Below, in pieces: positions 35,501 to 44,705 of a DNA stretch of 60,839 bases. The first letter of the stretch is position 1, and each line of letters starts with the position of its first letter. This DNA comes from an uncultured Myxococcales bacterium (GTDB lineage: Bacteria; Myxococcota_A; UBA9042), in NCBI GenBank assembly GCA_903919145.1, contig CAIXGW010000156.1:1-60839 (forward strand), in the 5' to 3' direction. A program made the translations under genes and the position numbers. Under the pieces are notes generated by a model. The model was not told where the DNA came from. It saw only the letters and a list, made by a program, of their open reading frames with translations, and did not search any database.

Positions 35501-35638
35501 GGCCTAGAAGCCTTTCCGAGCGTTGCGGCAGACTGCGTATAACTGCTCAAGACTATTGGATCGTCTCTGGACCACCGATAGGCTCCTAAAAAAACGCAAA
35601 CTGGCGGCGAACCGGTCGGGGATGATCCCAGCCGACTC

Positions 35639-37162
35639 CTAGCTCCCGGGCTGGCGCGGCGGCCGACCGACCGGCGCCTGCGAATCAATGGCGTACTGCT
35701 TGATCTTGTACTGCAGATTGCGCGGAGAGATGTCCAGCAGGTCGGCGGCGTGGGTCCGATTGCCGCCGGTGCGCTCTAGCGCGGCAACGATCAACGCGCG
35801 CTCGGTCGCCTCGACGGCCGCGGGGATCGACAGGGCGTTGGGGTCCACAGACAGCCGCGGCGGCGGCGTCGACTTGGGCGTGTCGCCCAGGTGCAGCAGA
35901 TCGGCGGTGATCGTGTGGCCTTCGGCCATGACGCAGGCCTGCTCAATGGCGTTTTGCAGCTCGCGGACGTTGCCCGGCCAGTGCCAGCCGTGCAGGCGCG
36001 CCAGGGCCTGTGGTTGCAGCCCGCGAATCGAAGTCCCCAGGCGCTGGTTGGCCTTTTCGATGATGTGCTCTACCAGCAGCGGAATGTCTTCTTTGCGATC
36101 GCGCAGCGACGGCACCACCAGCTCGATGACGCTCAGCCGGTAGAACAGGTCCTCGCGAAAGGCACCTTCGCGCACCCGCTGGCGCGCCGGCACGGCACTG
36201 GCCGCCACCACCCGCACATCGACCGTCATCGCCTTGTTGCCGCCGACCCGTCGAATTTCGCCTTCTTGCAGCACCCGCAGCAGCTTGACCTGCAGATGCA
36301 AAGGCAGGTCGATGATCTCGTCCAGCAGCAGCGTGCCGCCGTGGGCCTCTTCAAACAGGCCCTTGCGGTCGGAGGTCGCGTCGGTAAAGGCGCCGCGGAC
36401 ATGGCCAAAGAGCTCGGACTCCAACAGGTTGGCCGGAATGGCGCCGCAGTTGACTGCCACAAAGGGCATCCGCGCCCTGGGGCTGGCCTGGTGCAGGGCC
36501 CGCGCGACCAGCTCTTTGCCGGTGCCCGACTCGCCGGTGATCAGCACCGTGGAGCCAAACCGCCCGACCCGCTCGATCTGGCGAAACAGCTGCAGCATTG
36601 CCGCCGACTGGCCAACCATCCCGTAAAAGATCCGCGAAGTCGCTACGATCACACCGGTATCGTTCTCGGTTGCGTTGGGATCGTCGCCCTCAGCCCTTGC
36701 GGCGATCGCGTCGGCGGCGGCTGGGTCATCGCCAATGGTGGCGTGGAGACGACCCGGACGCGGCTGGTTGGCCACGGCGTATTTTTCAATCGCCAAGCGG
36801 ACCTTGAGCTCGACCTCGGGCAGGCGAAAGGGCTTTGGGATGTAGTCGATGGCGCCCAGGCGCACCGCCTGCAGGGCGATCTCCAAGCTGCCGTAGGCGC
36901 TCATCACCACCGTTGGCGGCAGGCGATCCTGGCGGGCCAGGGTCTCTACCACCTCCAGGCCAGTCATGCGCGGCATCTGCAGGTCGGTCAGCAGGAGATC
37001 GACTTTATTTTTCTTGAGGATTTGTAGCGCTTCCAAGCCGTCAGAGGCCTTGAGGATGCGAAAGCCGCACGCCGACAGGTGATCGCCGAGCAACTCGACA
37101 AAGGCCACCTCGTCGTCGACGATCAGCACAGTTTCGGCGCGTCGCCGCGGCGCTGACGTCAT
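35639..37162 (-). CDS. NtrC-family response regulator (sigma-54 activator type)
   Basis: 507 residues. The receiver domain (about 10-125) has the acidic pair VDDE, the phospho-Asp in LLLTDLQMP, and the conserved Lys in YIPKPF. The central AAA+ domain (about 195-420) has Walker A GESGTGKE and Walker B GGTLLLDEI. The sigma-54-contacting loop reads GAFTDA rather than GAFTGA. The C-terminal Fis-type helix-turn-helix is GGNRTHAADLLDISPRNLQYKI. No histidine kinase gene is adjacent, so its partner is elsewhere. Whether the GAFTDA variant still activates sigma-54 is not clear. Confidence 0.93.
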   Translation of the reverse strand: MTSAPRRRAETVLIVDDEVAFVELLGDHLSACGFRILKASDGLEALQILKKNKVDLLLTDLQMPRMTGLEVVETLARQDRLPPTVVMSAYGSLEIALQAVRLGAIDYIPKPFRLPEVELKVRLAIEKYAVANQPRPGRLHATIGDDPAAADAIAARAEGDDPNATENDTGVIVATSRIFYGMVGQSAAMLQLFRQIERVGRFGSTVLITGESGTGKELVARALHQASPRARMPFVAVNCGAIPANLLESELFGHVRGAFTDATSDRKGLFEEAHGGTLLLDEIIDLPLHLQVKLLRVLQEGEIRRVGGNKAMTVDVRVVAASAVPARQRVREGAFREDLFYRLSVIELVVPSLRDRKEDIPLLVEHIIEKANQRLGTSIRGLQPQALARLHGWHWPGNVRELQNAIEQACVMAEGHTITADLLHLGDTPKSTPPPRLSVDPNALSIPAAVEATERALIVAALERTGGNRTHAADLLDISPRNLQYKIKQYAIDSQAPVGRPPRQPGS

Positions 37163-37179
37163 AGAACCTCCGGCCGCTG

Positions 37180-37470
37180 CTAGGAATACTTGGCTTTGGA
37201 CTCTTCTACCCAGGCCAGCCGCAGGTCGTGCAGCACGCGGTCGAGCAGCACGGCTTCGTTGGCGTCGAGGTTGCCGTGGGTCTTGTCGCGCAGCATCACC
37301 AAAATGTCTATGGTTTGTCGGGCCATTGCCAAATTGGTCTCTAGCTCGGCCCCGCTTGGATCGGGGACGCGGCCCAGGTGGACCATCGCCGAACTAGCCA
37401 GCGACAATAGGAAAGTGTGGAAATCGACGTGCGGCAGTTCGCTGCCTGGCAGTGGCGAAGATGGGCTCAT
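37180..37470 (-). CDS. DUF1844-family protein
   Basis: 96 residues from ATG 37470; ATG 37500 would add ten. The core VDFHTFLLSLASSAMVHLGRVPDPSG, then LAMARQTIDILVMLRDKTHGNLDANE, is the DUF1844 signature, a small helical protein common in Deltaproteobacteria and related phyla. Function unknown. It lies 17 bp upstream of the response-regulator gene on the same strand. Confidence 0.85.
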   Translation of the reverse strand: MSPSSPLPGSELPHVDFHTFLLSLASSAMVHLGRVPDPSGAELETNLAMARQTIDILVMLRDKTHGNLDANEAVLLDRVLHDLRLAWVEESKAKYS

Positions 37471-37715
37471 CGGTGGCTCTGCGTGGGCTCGGGCGTGCAT
37501 ACCCGTGACTGGAATGTGTGCGGCGTCTGGTGGGTTGTCAAGGGACCACCTGGCAACCGGGCTGCACCTGGTCGTGACTTGCCCGGTGGCCTAGCATGCA
37601 GAGTTGGCCTACCATTCTAGGTGCCACGCTGGCTGGTTTGCCCTGCGCCTCATCAACTGGTGAAGCGCAATTTGTTGGACGGGCTCCTACTCGGGCCCGC
37701 CCGGAGGATTGCGCA

Positions 37716-38759
37716 ATGCAATGGACCGCGACAAACAAAGGACACCCCATGGCTGCGCGCGAACCCATCCTCAAAGACACGCTGGAGCAGTACCTTCAAG
37801 AGGTCAATCGCTATCCGCTGTTGTCCCGTGAACAGGAGTACTCGCTGGCCAAGCAGTTTCAGGAGACCGGCGATGCCGTGGCAGCCCGGGCCCTGGTGAC
37901 GGCCAACCTGCGCTTTGTGGTCAAGATTGCCTATCAGTTTGCCCACTACGACATCCGCCTGACCGACCTGGTGCAAGAGGGGAACATTGGCCTGATGAAG
38001 GCCGTGCGCAAATTCAAGCCAGATCGCGGGTATCGGCTGATCTCCTACGCCGTGTGGTGGATCAAGGCCTACATCCAGAACTACATCATCAACTCGTGGT
38101 CGCTGGTCAAAGTCGGGCCAGTGTCGCAGCAGCGGCGGGTGCTGTTTGGCAAGCGCGGCGTTCCCGACCCCGAAGGCATGGACGGCGAGATCGGCGGCGA
38201 TGACAAGCTGCTGGGGGCCGATGGCAGCCACGCCGATGGCAGCGCTGACGCCGAAGTTGAGGTGGTCATTGAAGATCACGCCATAGAAGACGACGAGACC
38301 TTCTTGATCGCCGCCGAAGTGATCCGCGACCAGCGCGCCGCTCGGCCGGCACCGCGCACCCCGCGCGAGAGCGAAGTCGAAGAGTGGCGGCGGGCAGCCC
38401 ACGCGGCGCGCCACGACCTCAACCTGGACGGCAACATCGGCGACGATGGCCGCATGACGCTGTCAGAGACCATGGCTTCGCCTGGGCCCAGCACAGAAGA
38501 GCAGTTTGCCAGCGCCGAAGTGAGCTCGCTGGTGGCCAGCCGTCTGGAGACCCTGCGCGATCACCTCAACGACAAAGAGATCGCCATTCTGACCAAGCGC
38601 CTGCTGGCCGATCAGGAAGTGACGCTGCAGGACATTGGCGATGAATTTGGCATCTCGCGCGAGCGGGTGCGCCAGATCGAGACCAATCTCAAGAAGAAGA
38701 TCGCCAAAGCTCTTGAGGGCTTGCAGCCGATGGGGCTGCTGCTGACGGCCCCGGACTAG
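37716..38759 (+). CDS. RpoH-like (sigma-32) RNA polymerase sigma factor with acidic insert
   Basis: 347 residues from ATG 37716 (GGAGG 9 bp upstream); ATG 37749 with AAAGGA is an alternative. Regions 1.2-2.4 are intact: LEQYLQEVNRYPLLSREQEYSLA, ANLRFVVKIAYQFAHYDIRLTDLVQEGNIGLMKAV, and the DNA-melting block FKPDRGYRLISYAVWWIKAYIQNYI. Region 4 is present: VTLQDIGDEFGISRERVRQIE. The RpoH-box-like QQRRVLFGKRG is followed by about 85 residues of acidic low-complexity sequence where region 3 would be. The sentence LDGNIGDDGRMTL is typical of the sigma-32 group. The insert is unusual. Confidence 0.88.
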   Translation: MQWTATNKGHPMAAREPILKDTLEQYLQEVNRYPLLSREQEYSLAKQFQETGDAVAARALVTANLRFVVKIAYQFAHYDIRLTDLVQEGNIGLMKAVRKFKPDRGYRLISYAVWWIKAYIQNYIINSWSLVKVGPVSQQRRVLFGKRGVPDPEGMDGEIGGDDKLLGADGSHADGSADAEVEVVIEDHAIEDDETFLIAAEVIRDQRAARPAPRTPRESEVEEWRRAAHAARHDLNLDGNIGDDGRMTLSETMASPGPSTEEQFASAEVSSLVASRLETLRDHLNDKEIAILTKRLLADQEVTLQDIGDEFGISRERVRQIETNLKKKIAKALEGLQPMGLLLTAPD

Positions 38760-38781
38760 AGCGCCTTTCCAAACCTCTGGC

Positions 38782-41700
38782 CTAGGGCCGGGGTCCGCGG
38801 CGGACGACGACCGACGGCTTGCTGGGCGCCGGCGCCACTTCTACTGGCGCAACGGCTGGTTTTGCCGTGCTGGCCTTGCCCACGGCGTTGTTGACCACCT
38901 TGCCCGTGGGCGGGGTCGGCTTGGCGGCCTTCTTGGCCGGGGCCGCCTTCTTGACTGGGGCTGCTGCCTTGGACTCTGCAGTTGGCTTGGACTCAGCGGT
39001 TGGCTTGGACGACGCTGCCTTCTTGGCCGTCGGGGCCTTTTTGCCGGCAGCGGCCCCCTCGGTCTTTGACGCAGCGCCAGGTGCCTTGCCCGCTGCCTTG
39101 GGCGAGCCTTTACGGGCTTTACCCTTGGTCTTGGCGGGCTTGCCAAAGTGACGCAGCCGGTCCAGGGCCATCTCCAGGTTGATCTCTTCGGGCTGGGTGC
39201 CGCGCGCCAAGCTGGCGTTGACGGCGCCGTTGGTCACGTAGGGGCCAAAGCGGCCACTGAGCAGGCGGACGGGCTGATTGCTTTGCGGATCGGTGCCCAG
39301 GACGTCGCCGGTGCGGGCTTTGTCGGCCGCGGCCAGCAGCTCCAGGGCTTTGGCCAACGCGATGGTGTCCAGATCGGTCACCTTGATCGTGGCGTTGCGG
39401 GTGCCGTCGGTCACGTAGGGGCCAAAGCGGCCGCTCCACACCGAGACCGTCACCCCCTCAGCGGTCTGGCCGATGTCGCGCAAGTGCTCGCGCCCGCCGC
39501 GGCTTTTGGGCTTGGCCAGCAGCGCCACCGCCTCTTGCAGCGTGGCATCGACGGCAAAGCGCCCCGGCGTCAAATTGCGGCGCTCTTCAACAAGTTGCAC
39601 ATAGTCGCCGTAGCGACCGGCGTGGGCGGTGACGGGCTGCTGGGTGGCGGCATCGGTGCCCAGCACCTTGGGCAGGGTCAGCTGCCGCAGCGCCAGGGGC
39701 AGATCCACCGTGTCTGGCTCCATGCCTTTGGAAAGGCTGACGTTCTTGCGGTCCTCTACCGGTTCGTCCATCGCCCCCAGCTGCAAGAACCAGCCAAAGC
39801 GGCCGTTCTTGAGGTACACCGGCCGACCGCTGACGGGATCGCTGCCAAGCGGGGCATCGCCCTTGGCTTTTTGCTCGATCAGCTGCTCGGCGCGCGCCAG
39901 GGTCATCTCGTCTGGCGCGACGTCGTCGGGCACGGTCGCCGTTCGGTCGCCCAGCTTGACGAAGGTGCCGTACTTGCCGATGCGCACGACCACCGGCGGC
40001 TGGCCGGGGTGCTGCAGGGTGACCGAGCTGGCCTGCTGGGGGTCAATGTGGTCGCGGACTGCGGTCAGCAGCGGCCGCAGACCGGCCACGTGCTCGCCGC
40101 CAAAATCCAGGCCGTCTGAGTAGAAGCCGCGCAGGTAGGCCGAGACGTCGTCCTCTCCGGTGGCGATGCGGTCCAGCCTCTCTTCCATACGCGCGGTGAA
40201 GGCGTAGTCGACCAGGTGCGGCATGTGCGTTTCGATCATGGTGACCACGGCCATGCCCATAAAAGTCGGCACCAGCGCCTGGCCTTTGCGGAAGCAGTAC
40301 ACCTTGTCGAGCAGGTTTTGCAGGATCGCCGCATAGGTCGACGGCCGGCCAATGCCTTTTTCTTCCAAGGCCTTGACCAGCGAGGCGTCAGACAGGCGCG
40401 CCGGCGGCTGGGTGGTGTGGTGCTGGGCCTGCAGCGGCGGCTCGCCCCAGTGCAGCACGTCGCCGATGGCCAGGGCCGGCAAGGCGTCGTCGCGATCGGC
40501 CAGCGTGGCCTCTGGATCGTCACTGCCTTCTACGTAGGCCTTCAAGAATCCAGCAAAACGCGTGACCCGGCCGCTGGCGCGCAGCAGAGCCGCCGGACCG
40601 CGGTCGCTCGGCTGCACGGCGATGTCGACGCTGGTCTGCTCGACCTGGGCATCGGCCATCTGGCTGGCCACGGTGCGCTTCCAGATGAGGTCGTAGAGGC
40701 GCGCTTCGTCGTTGCTGACCTGCGAGGCCACGTCGGCCGGGGCGGCAAAGCGGGTGCCGGCGGGGCGGATCGCCTCGTGGGCTTCTTGGGCATTGGCCAC
40801 TTTGGTCTGGTATTGCCGTGGCTTTGCCGGCAGGTAGGCGGCGCCGTACTGCTCGGCGATCAGGTGGCGGGCGGCGTCGATGGCCTGGGTCGACAGCGTC
40901 ACCGAGTCGGTGCGCATGTAGGTGATATGGCCGTTTTCATAGAGGCGCTGCGCCGTCTGCATGGTCTGGCGCGCCGACCAGCGCAGCTTGCGGTTGGCCT
41001 CTTGCTGCAGCGTGGAGGTGGTGAACGGCGGCGCCGGGCGCAGGATCTGCGGCTTGGTCTCGACTTGCTGCACCACCGCCTGGGCGGTCCGCAGGCGCGC
41101 TACCAGGGCTTCCGAGGCGGCCTGGTCCAGCACCAGCACGCCGGCGCGCGGCTGCCCCGTCGCCGCGTCAAAGTCCTTGCCGGTGGCGACCCGCTGGCCC
41201 TGGACCTGGGTCAAGTGTGCGGCAAAACCCTCTTTGCCTTTAAGGAGGTTGGCATGGACGCTGGACCAGTCGGCCCTGACAAAGGCAATGCGCTCGCGCT
41301 CGCGCTCGACCAGCAGCCGCAGGGCCACCGACTGCACCCGCCCCGCCGACAGGCCTGGCTTGATCTTGCGCCACAGCACTTCGGACACATCCCAGCCGTA
41401 CAGGCGATCGATCACCCGGCGGGTGCGCTGGGCACTGACCAGGTTGACGTCGAGCTCGCGCGGGTTGGCCAGAGCGGCGGCAATGGCCTCGCGGGTGATC
41501 TCGTGAAAAACCAGGCGGTGAATCGGGATCTTGGGCTTTAGCTCTTCGGCCAGGTGCCAGGAGATGGCCTCGCCCTCGCGATCGTCGTCGGTGGCCAGGT
41601 ACAGCTGGTCGGCGCGCTTGAGAGCTTGCTTGAGCAGCGCTACCTGGCGCGCCTTTTGCGGCGGCACCAAGTAGACCTCTTCCAAGGTCTCAAAGCCGTT

Positions 41701-42012
41701 CTCTGTGTTCACGCCGTACTTGATCCATTTTTGGTCGCGGCGCGGATCCCCTTCAGGCAGATCAGTCTTTCTCTCTACCAGATCGCGGACATGGCCGACC
41801 GAAGCCTCGACCTCATAGCCGTCGCCCAGGAATTTGCGGATGGTGTTGGCCTTGGTGGGCGATTCGACGATCACCAGCACGTTGCCGCCGGGGTTCTTGC
41901 TGGCGCGCGGCTTGGCCTTGGCGCCTTCTGCCGCTGTTGGCGGCCCCGGCGGGACTGCTTCAGCAGACTTCTTGGCGTTTCCAGTGGTTGCAGCGCTTTC
42001 TGACCGTGCCAT
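38782..42012 (-). CDS. topA: DNA topoisomerase I
   Basis: 1076 residues from ATG 42012. It relaxes negative supercoils by cutting one strand. The TOPRIM domain (VLVIVESPTKANTIRKFL, ATDDDREGEAISWHLAEEL) and the active-site Tyr in GHITYMRTDSVTLS are clear. Four-cysteine zinc fingers are absent. Instead four or five topo-C repeat units (GRFGPYVTDG, GRFGPYVTNG, GRYGDYVQL) follow from about residue 700, and a Lys/Ala/Pro-rich tail of about 110 residues ends the protein. Such tails bind DNA in some bacterial enzymes. dprA is 51 bp upstream on the same strand. Confidence 0.97.
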   Translation of the reverse strand: MARSESAATTGNAKKSAEAVPPGPPTAAEGAKAKPRASKNPGGNVLVIVESPTKANTIRKFLGDGYEVEASVGHVRDLVERKTDLPEGDPRRDQKWIKYGVNTENGFETLEEVYLVPPQKARQVALLKQALKRADQLYLATDDDREGEAISWHLAEELKPKIPIHRLVFHEITREAIAAALANPRELDVNLVSAQRTRRVIDRLYGWDVSEVLWRKIKPGLSAGRVQSVALRLLVERERERIAFVRADWSSVHANLLKGKEGFAAHLTQVQGQRVATGKDFDAATGQPRAGVLVLDQAASEALVARLRTAQAVVQQVETKPQILRPAPPFTTSTLQQEANRKLRWSARQTMQTAQRLYENGHITYMRTDSVTLSTQAIDAARHLIAEQYGAAYLPAKPRQYQTKVANAQEAHEAIRPAGTRFAAPADVASQVSNDEARLYDLIWKRTVASQMADAQVEQTSVDIAVQPSDRGPAALLRASGRVTRFAGFLKAYVEGSDDPEATLADRDDALPALAIGDVLHWGEPPLQAQHHTTQPPARLSDASLVKALEEKGIGRPSTYAAILQNLLDKVYCFRKGQALVPTFMGMAVVTMIETHMPHLVDYAFTARMEERLDRIATGEDDVSAYLRGFYSDGLDFGGEHVAGLRPLLTAVRDHIDPQQASSVTLQHPGQPPVVVRIGKYGTFVKLGDRTATVPDDVAPDEMTLARAEQLIEQKAKGDAPLGSDPVSGRPVYLKNGRFGWFLQLGAMDEPVEDRKNVSLSKGMEPDTVDLPLALRQLTLPKVLGTDAATQQPVTAHAGRYGDYVQLVEERRNLTPGRFAVDATLQEAVALLAKPKSRGGREHLRDIGQTAEGVTVSVWSGRFGPYVTDGTRNATIKVTDLDTIALAKALELLAAADKARTGDVLGTDPQSNQPVRLLSGRFGPYVTNGAVNASLARGTQPEEINLEMALDRLRHFGKPAKTKGKARKGSPKAAGKAPGAASKTEGAAAGKKAPTAKKAASSKPTAESKPTAESKAAAPVKKAAPAKKAAKPTPPTGKVVNNAVGKASTAKPAVAPVEVAPAPSKPSVVVRRGPRP

Positions 42013-42063
42013 GTATGCCTCTATACCCCTGCCGGGGGTCGCCGCAGGCCGCGTCAAAGCGCG

Positions 42064-43158
42064 TTACTGGGCGACATAACTGCCATCTGAACTCTGACGC
42101 ACCCGCCCAGCTACCGCCAGGTTCAACAGCAGCGCCGCCGCGGTCGCCCTTGCCATCTGGGCCGCCTGCGACAGCGGTTCCAGGGTGGCGCCAGCGGCTC
42201 CAAACTCAGCCAACACCGCCCACAGCAAAGCGTCTTGGCCATGCAAGGGGGCGACATCCGCCGCCGCCGCGGCCTGTGCTGCGGGCCGCGAGCCGGCGTA
42301 GCTTTGCCAGCCCGGGGCCGTTACGTCAACGGTCCCCTGCGACCTGTCTGGCCGCAGCGGCGCCGCCACCCGGGTCCGCCCGCCCGCCGGAGCGCTGGCA
42401 GCCAGCGCCCTGCCAAGGGGGGACTTGCGAGCCGGCTTATGAATTTCTTGGATCTTTGCAATGCTGTCGAGCCAGGCTTGCAGGTCGGCAGGCTCTGGAA
42501 GCTCGGCCACACCGGCCTCTGCCATCAGCCGGGTGCCCGGCGAGGGATCCGGGTCGCCGCTCCAGCAGCGGGCGGCCAGGGGCAGTCCGGCGCGATCGGC
42601 CGCGCGCACCGCCTGCAAGGTGCCGCTGTGCAGCCCAGCTGCTACCACGATCACGGCGTCGACCAGCTCGATCAACAGAGCATTGCGGCGGACAAAAGCC
42701 CAGCGCGGCATGGGACCCGCCAGCTCCTGCAGGCCAATCAGGCAGCCGCCCTGGCGGGCGATCTCGGCGTACAGCGGCTGGTGGCTGGGGGGGTAGGGCT
42801 GGTCGGGATGGCGCGGCAGCACCGCCACCGCCGGGCCGCCGGCCTGCAGGGCGCCGCGCAGGGCTGCCGCGTCGATGCCCAGAGCCCCACCGCTGACCAC
42901 CGTTACCCCCAGGCTGGCCAGGGCCGCCCCCGTTGCTTCGGCACACTGCAGCTGATCCGCCGACGGCTGGCGGGTGCCGATCACCGCCACCGCCCGCGCC
43001 TGCTGCGGCCACGGGCCTACGACGGCGACCTGGTCGCCCCAGCGCTGCAGCACCTGCACGGGGCGGGGACGTTGCGCGGCGGATTCTGTCGCGAAGGGGG
43101 GATCGGTGGGCAAGCCAAGGGCCAGCTGCAGGTCGGCGGCAAGACGGCGCGAGTTCAT
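42064..43158 (-). CDS. dprA: DNA-processing protein DprA
   Basis: 364 residues. The Rossmann-like domain holds AVIGTRQPSADQ, VVSGGALGIDAAALRGAL and AVLPRHPDQPYPPSHQPLY, as in DprA proteins that load RecA on incoming single-stranded DNA in natural transformation. The C-terminal winged-helix domain (about 305-364) is present. No competence pilus genes are in the window. The N-terminal sterile-alpha-like domain is short. dprA and topA neighbours are common in many phyla. Confidence 0.92.
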   Translation of the reverse strand: MNSRRLAADLQLALGLPTDPPFATESAAQRPRPVQVLQRWGDQVAVVGPWPQQARAVAVIGTRQPSADQLQCAEATGAALASLGVTVVSGGALGIDAAALRGALQAGGPAVAVLPRHPDQPYPPSHQPLYAEIARQGGCLIGLQELAGPMPRWAFVRRNALLIELVDAVIVVAAGLHSGTLQAVRAADRAGLPLAARCWSGDPDPSPGTRLMAEAGVAELPEPADLQAWLDSIAKIQEIHKPARKSPLGRALAASAPAGGRTRVAAPLRPDRSQGTVDVTAPGWQSYAGSRPAAQAAAAADVAPLHGQDALLWAVLAEFGAAGATLEPLSQAAQMARATAAALLLNLAVAGRVRQSSDGSYVAQ

Positions 43159-43278
43159 GGTTCCTCTCCAGCTGCAGATGAGCTGATGTAGAGGTTTCGT
43201 TGTCTGGCGACAAAAACCGCGGGCCGCCGAATTGTTTTTTCAGGGTGGCGCGATTTTTTTCGCCGCCGCCGCCAGCGC

Positions 43279-44649
43279 CTAGGCCTGCTTGACCAGCCGC
43301 GCGGCAAAAAAGCCGTCCATTCCGGCGTGCAGCGGGTGGGTGCGCAGCATCCCGTCGCGGCCCAGAAACGGCGCCGCCCACGCAAAATCACCGGGATCAA
43401 AGCATAGTTGTGGATGGCGCTTGAGCACGCCTGCCACCCACTGCGGCCCTTCCTGGCGGGCCACCGAGCAAGTCGCCAGCACCAGCACCCCGCCCGGCCG
43501 CAGCATCCGCACCGCTTGATCGGCGATCGCGTCTTGCAGGGCGGCCATGCCCCACAGATCGGCGGCGCGGCGGCGGTGGCGGATCTCCGGGCGGCGGCGC
43601 ACGGTGCCCAGACCGGTGCACGGAGCGTCGACCAGCACCGCGTCAAAGCTGCCCTCTGGCAGGGCCAGCGGCATGCTGGCATCGGCGGCCAGCACCTGAT
43701 GCAGCGGTGCGCCGGCCTGCTGGCACAATTCCTGAGCATTGGCCAGCTTTTCGGCCGAGAGGTCGACCGCCGTCACCTCGGCCCCCTGGGCCGCCAGCAC
43801 CGCCGACTTGACCCCGCGCCCAGCGCACAGGTCGAGCACTTTCAAGCCGGGGCGGGCCGCCACATAGGCCGCTACCGCCGCGCTGCCGGCGTCCTGCACC
43901 AGATAGCTGTGGCCAAGCCCGGCCGCCAGCAGCGCCGCACCGCCGCGGACCAACAGCGCCCCGGGGACCGGCAATTCTACAGTCTCTACACCAGCTTGTT
44001 GCAGGTCGGCCCGGCCGTTGGCGCCATCGCCCAGCAGCTGCAGGTGGGTCGGCGCGGCCAAGTGAAAGGCTGCCTGTAGCTCGGCCGGGTCCACGCCGGC
44101 GTCGGCGGCAAACTCAGCGATGCACTGGCTCATCCACCCCGGCAGGTCGTCGCTGTCGGGCCGGTCGCCGCTGGTCGCCCGGCCGGCCAATGAGCGCAAG
44201 ACCGCATTGACAAAGCCAATTGCCGGCGAGCGCGGCCCAACCATGCCCTTGAGAGCCTGCAGCGTGGCATCGACCGCGGCGAAGGCGGGCACGCGATCGA
44301 GCTCGGTCAGCTGGTAGGCGCCCAGGCGTAGCGCCGTCAGGCTGGAGGCCGGCATCGACACCAGGCCGTGCTTGCACGACGGCGCGATCCAGCGATCCAG
44401 CGACCGCTGTCGTCGCAGCACGCCGTACACCAGCTCCGTGCAGAGGCCGCGGTCGGCGCCCTGCAGGGGCCAGGGCTTGTCCAGTACGGTTTGCAGGGCC
44501 GCTTGGCTGCCTTGCTCGCCCGCATCGACGCTCAGCAGGGCTGCGATGGCCCTGGCCCGCGCCTCAGCCCCAGGGGCGCCGCGGCTGGCTGGGTGGGCGG
44601 CGGCAGGCGCGGCTTGGTCTGGCGGGGCGGCGGCGCTTGTCTCGCGCAT
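43279..44649 (-). CDS. rsmB: 16S rRNA m5C967 methyltransferase
   Basis: 456 residues. The N-terminal NusB-like RNA-binding domain (about 30-165) is followed by the SAM domain: VLDLCAGRGVKSAVLA (motif I), VDAPCTGLGTVRRRPEIR (motif IV Cys) and ATCSV (catalytic Cys, motif VI). These are typical of RsmB/NOL1 enzymes. About 120 bp separate it from dprA downstream. The gap has runs of T and A, but no clear hairpin. Confidence 0.92.
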   Translation of the reverse strand: MRETSAAAPPDQAAPAAAHPASRGAPGAEARARAIAALLSVDAGEQGSQAALQTVLDKPWPLQGADRGLCTELVYGVLRRQRSLDRWIAPSCKHGLVSMPASSLTALRLGAYQLTELDRVPAFAAVDATLQALKGMVGPRSPAIGFVNAVLRSLAGRATSGDRPDSDDLPGWMSQCIAEFAADAGVDPAELQAAFHLAAPTHLQLLGDGANGRADLQQAGVETVELPVPGALLVRGGAALLAAGLGHSYLVQDAGSAAVAAYVAARPGLKVLDLCAGRGVKSAVLAAQGAEVTAVDLSAEKLANAQELCQQAGAPLHQVLAADASMPLALPEGSFDAVLVDAPCTGLGTVRRRPEIRHRRRAADLWGMAALQDAIADQAVRMLRPGGVLVLATCSVARQEGPQWVAGVLKRHPQLCFDPGDFAWAAPFLGRDGMLRTHPLHAGMDGFFAARLVKQA

Positions 44650-44705
44650 GATTGGCTCTCTGTGCTAGATCAGCAGCGGGCCGCTATGGCCCGGAGACCG
44701 CGATC

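Noticed and set aside
39148..41541. Long plus-strand open frames opposite topA
   Set aside because: Antisense to a clear topoisomerase gene, with translations lacking any known domain.
43159..43278. Terminator between rsmB and dprA
   Set aside because: T-rich and A-rich runs are present, but I could not find a stem of more than four or five pairs next to them.
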